From DAISIK01 sp036822055 (GTDB lineage Bacteria; Verrucomicrobiota; Verrucomicrobiia; Opitutales; Puniceicoccaceae): DNA of 14,648 nucleotides. Position numbers and translations under genes: made by a program. This document shows, one piece after another, positions 14,303 to 14,648 of this stretch (positions within the stretch are counted from its first letter, which is position 1; each line of letters opens with the position of its first letter). The stretch spans positions 1 through 14,648 of the forward strand of contig DAISIK010000046.1 in assembly GCA_036822055.1 (NCBI GenBank), written 5' to 3'. The notes beneath the pieces are model-generated. The model saw only the letters and a program-made list of their open reading frames with translations, searched no databases and was not told the DNA's origin.

Positions 14303-14593
14303 TCAAAGAAACGTAACAAATATTAATGAAACAATAAGAACGGCTGTAGATACAATTAAAACCTTCACAAACCGATTTTTACAATCATGCAAAGTATAAT
14401 AAATCGCCATGTACGAAAAAGAAGAAAACAGAACAATTGCGTAAACTACCGTGAAAGCTATTAGAAGATCTGAAGGCTCAGCACGAAAAACCCATTCCAA
14501 AATGAAGCCAAGAAAGAAAGTCCACATGAATATGTTGGTGATTAACCTGTAGACTTCCTTATTCCATAATTTAAAATGTGGGCTATCACTCAT
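14303..14593 (-). CDS. Small three-helix membrane protein, unknown function
   Basis: This 96-residue protein has three hydrophobic segments, at about 17-36, 42-64 and 76-95, with short charged loops (RAEPSD; HDCKNRFVK). I do not recognise the family. ATG at 14593 is preceded directly by AAGG, which is too close for a normal ribosome site, and a possible upstream gene ends within ten bases, suggesting coupled translation. The region is distinctly A+T-rich compared with the metabolic genes, a sign of an accessory origin. As the next gene upstream of an RHS fragment, it could be an immunity gene of a toxin encoded beyond the window; this is inference from position only. Confidence 0.62.
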   Translation of the reverse strand: MSDSPHFKLWNKEVYRLITNIFMWTFFLGFILEWVFRAEPSDLLIAFTVVYAIVLFSSFSYMAIYYTLHDCKNRFVKVLIVSTAVLIVSLIFVTFL

Positions 14594-14600
14594 CCTTAAG

Positions 14601-14648
14601 TCACTTCATTTTTTGGTTCCAATTTCTTGCAATGAAATCCCATACTAC
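14601..14648 (-). other. Possible 3' end of a gene entering from the right edge
   Basis: On the minus strand a frame open from the edge reads VVWDFIARNWNQKMK and stops at TGA (14603-14601), seven bases before the start of the 96-residue gene. A second frame is also open here and stops at a TAA just downstream. The segment is too short to choose between them or name a product. If real, it would be the gene preceding the membrane protein, in the place where an RHS toxin tip would lie. Confidence 0.3.

Overview
The window is a G+C-rich bacterial chromosome segment of housekeeping and specialised metabolic genes (about 1-11,930), followed by a visibly more A+T-rich accessory tail (about 11,930-14,648). 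The gene set and the RHS-type debris would suit the Verrucomicrobiota/PVC group. That assignment is a guess from gene families, not a demonstrated match. Few genes have a good Shine-Dalgarno sequence, and several are joined by stop/start overlaps (TAATG, TAGTG, ATGA).

Layout. (1) 49-4373, plus strand: a KtrB/TrkH-type K+ transporter, then arsS and arsM (arsenosugar biosynthesis; TAATG overlap), then a cruF-like carotenoid hydratase. (2) 4400-8574, minus strand: ispE, ptsI (PTS enzyme I) and a glcD-like FAD oxidoreductase, convergent with cruF; ptsI and glcD share a TAATG overlap. (3) 8667-11913, plus strand, diverging from ispE: pyrF, ispD, ispF and proA, the first three overlapping. IspD, IspE and IspF are three enzymes of the non-mevalonate isoprenoid pathway and would supply precursors for the carotenoid that CruF modifies. 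(4) 12009-14648, minus strand: two related RHS/YD-type core fragments, each ending in a different C-terminal tip, interspersed with small membrane proteins of unknown function.

The main discovery is in region 4. Two copies of a 92-93 bp MITE-like element lie in the same orientation in one RHS fragment. Each has 18-bp terminal inverted repeats (consensus CAATGGCRCTTAGTTAAG) and an exact 11-bp target duplication. Removing both elements and one copy of each duplication restores one 229-codon reading frame joining the RHS core to its tip. The tip is followed by two tightly coupled small membrane-protein genes. The arrangement resembles displaced toxin-tip/immunity cassettes of polymorphic RHS systems, but toxin and immunity functions are inference only.

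I see no rRNA, tRNA, CRISPR array, complete insertion sequence or replication origin.
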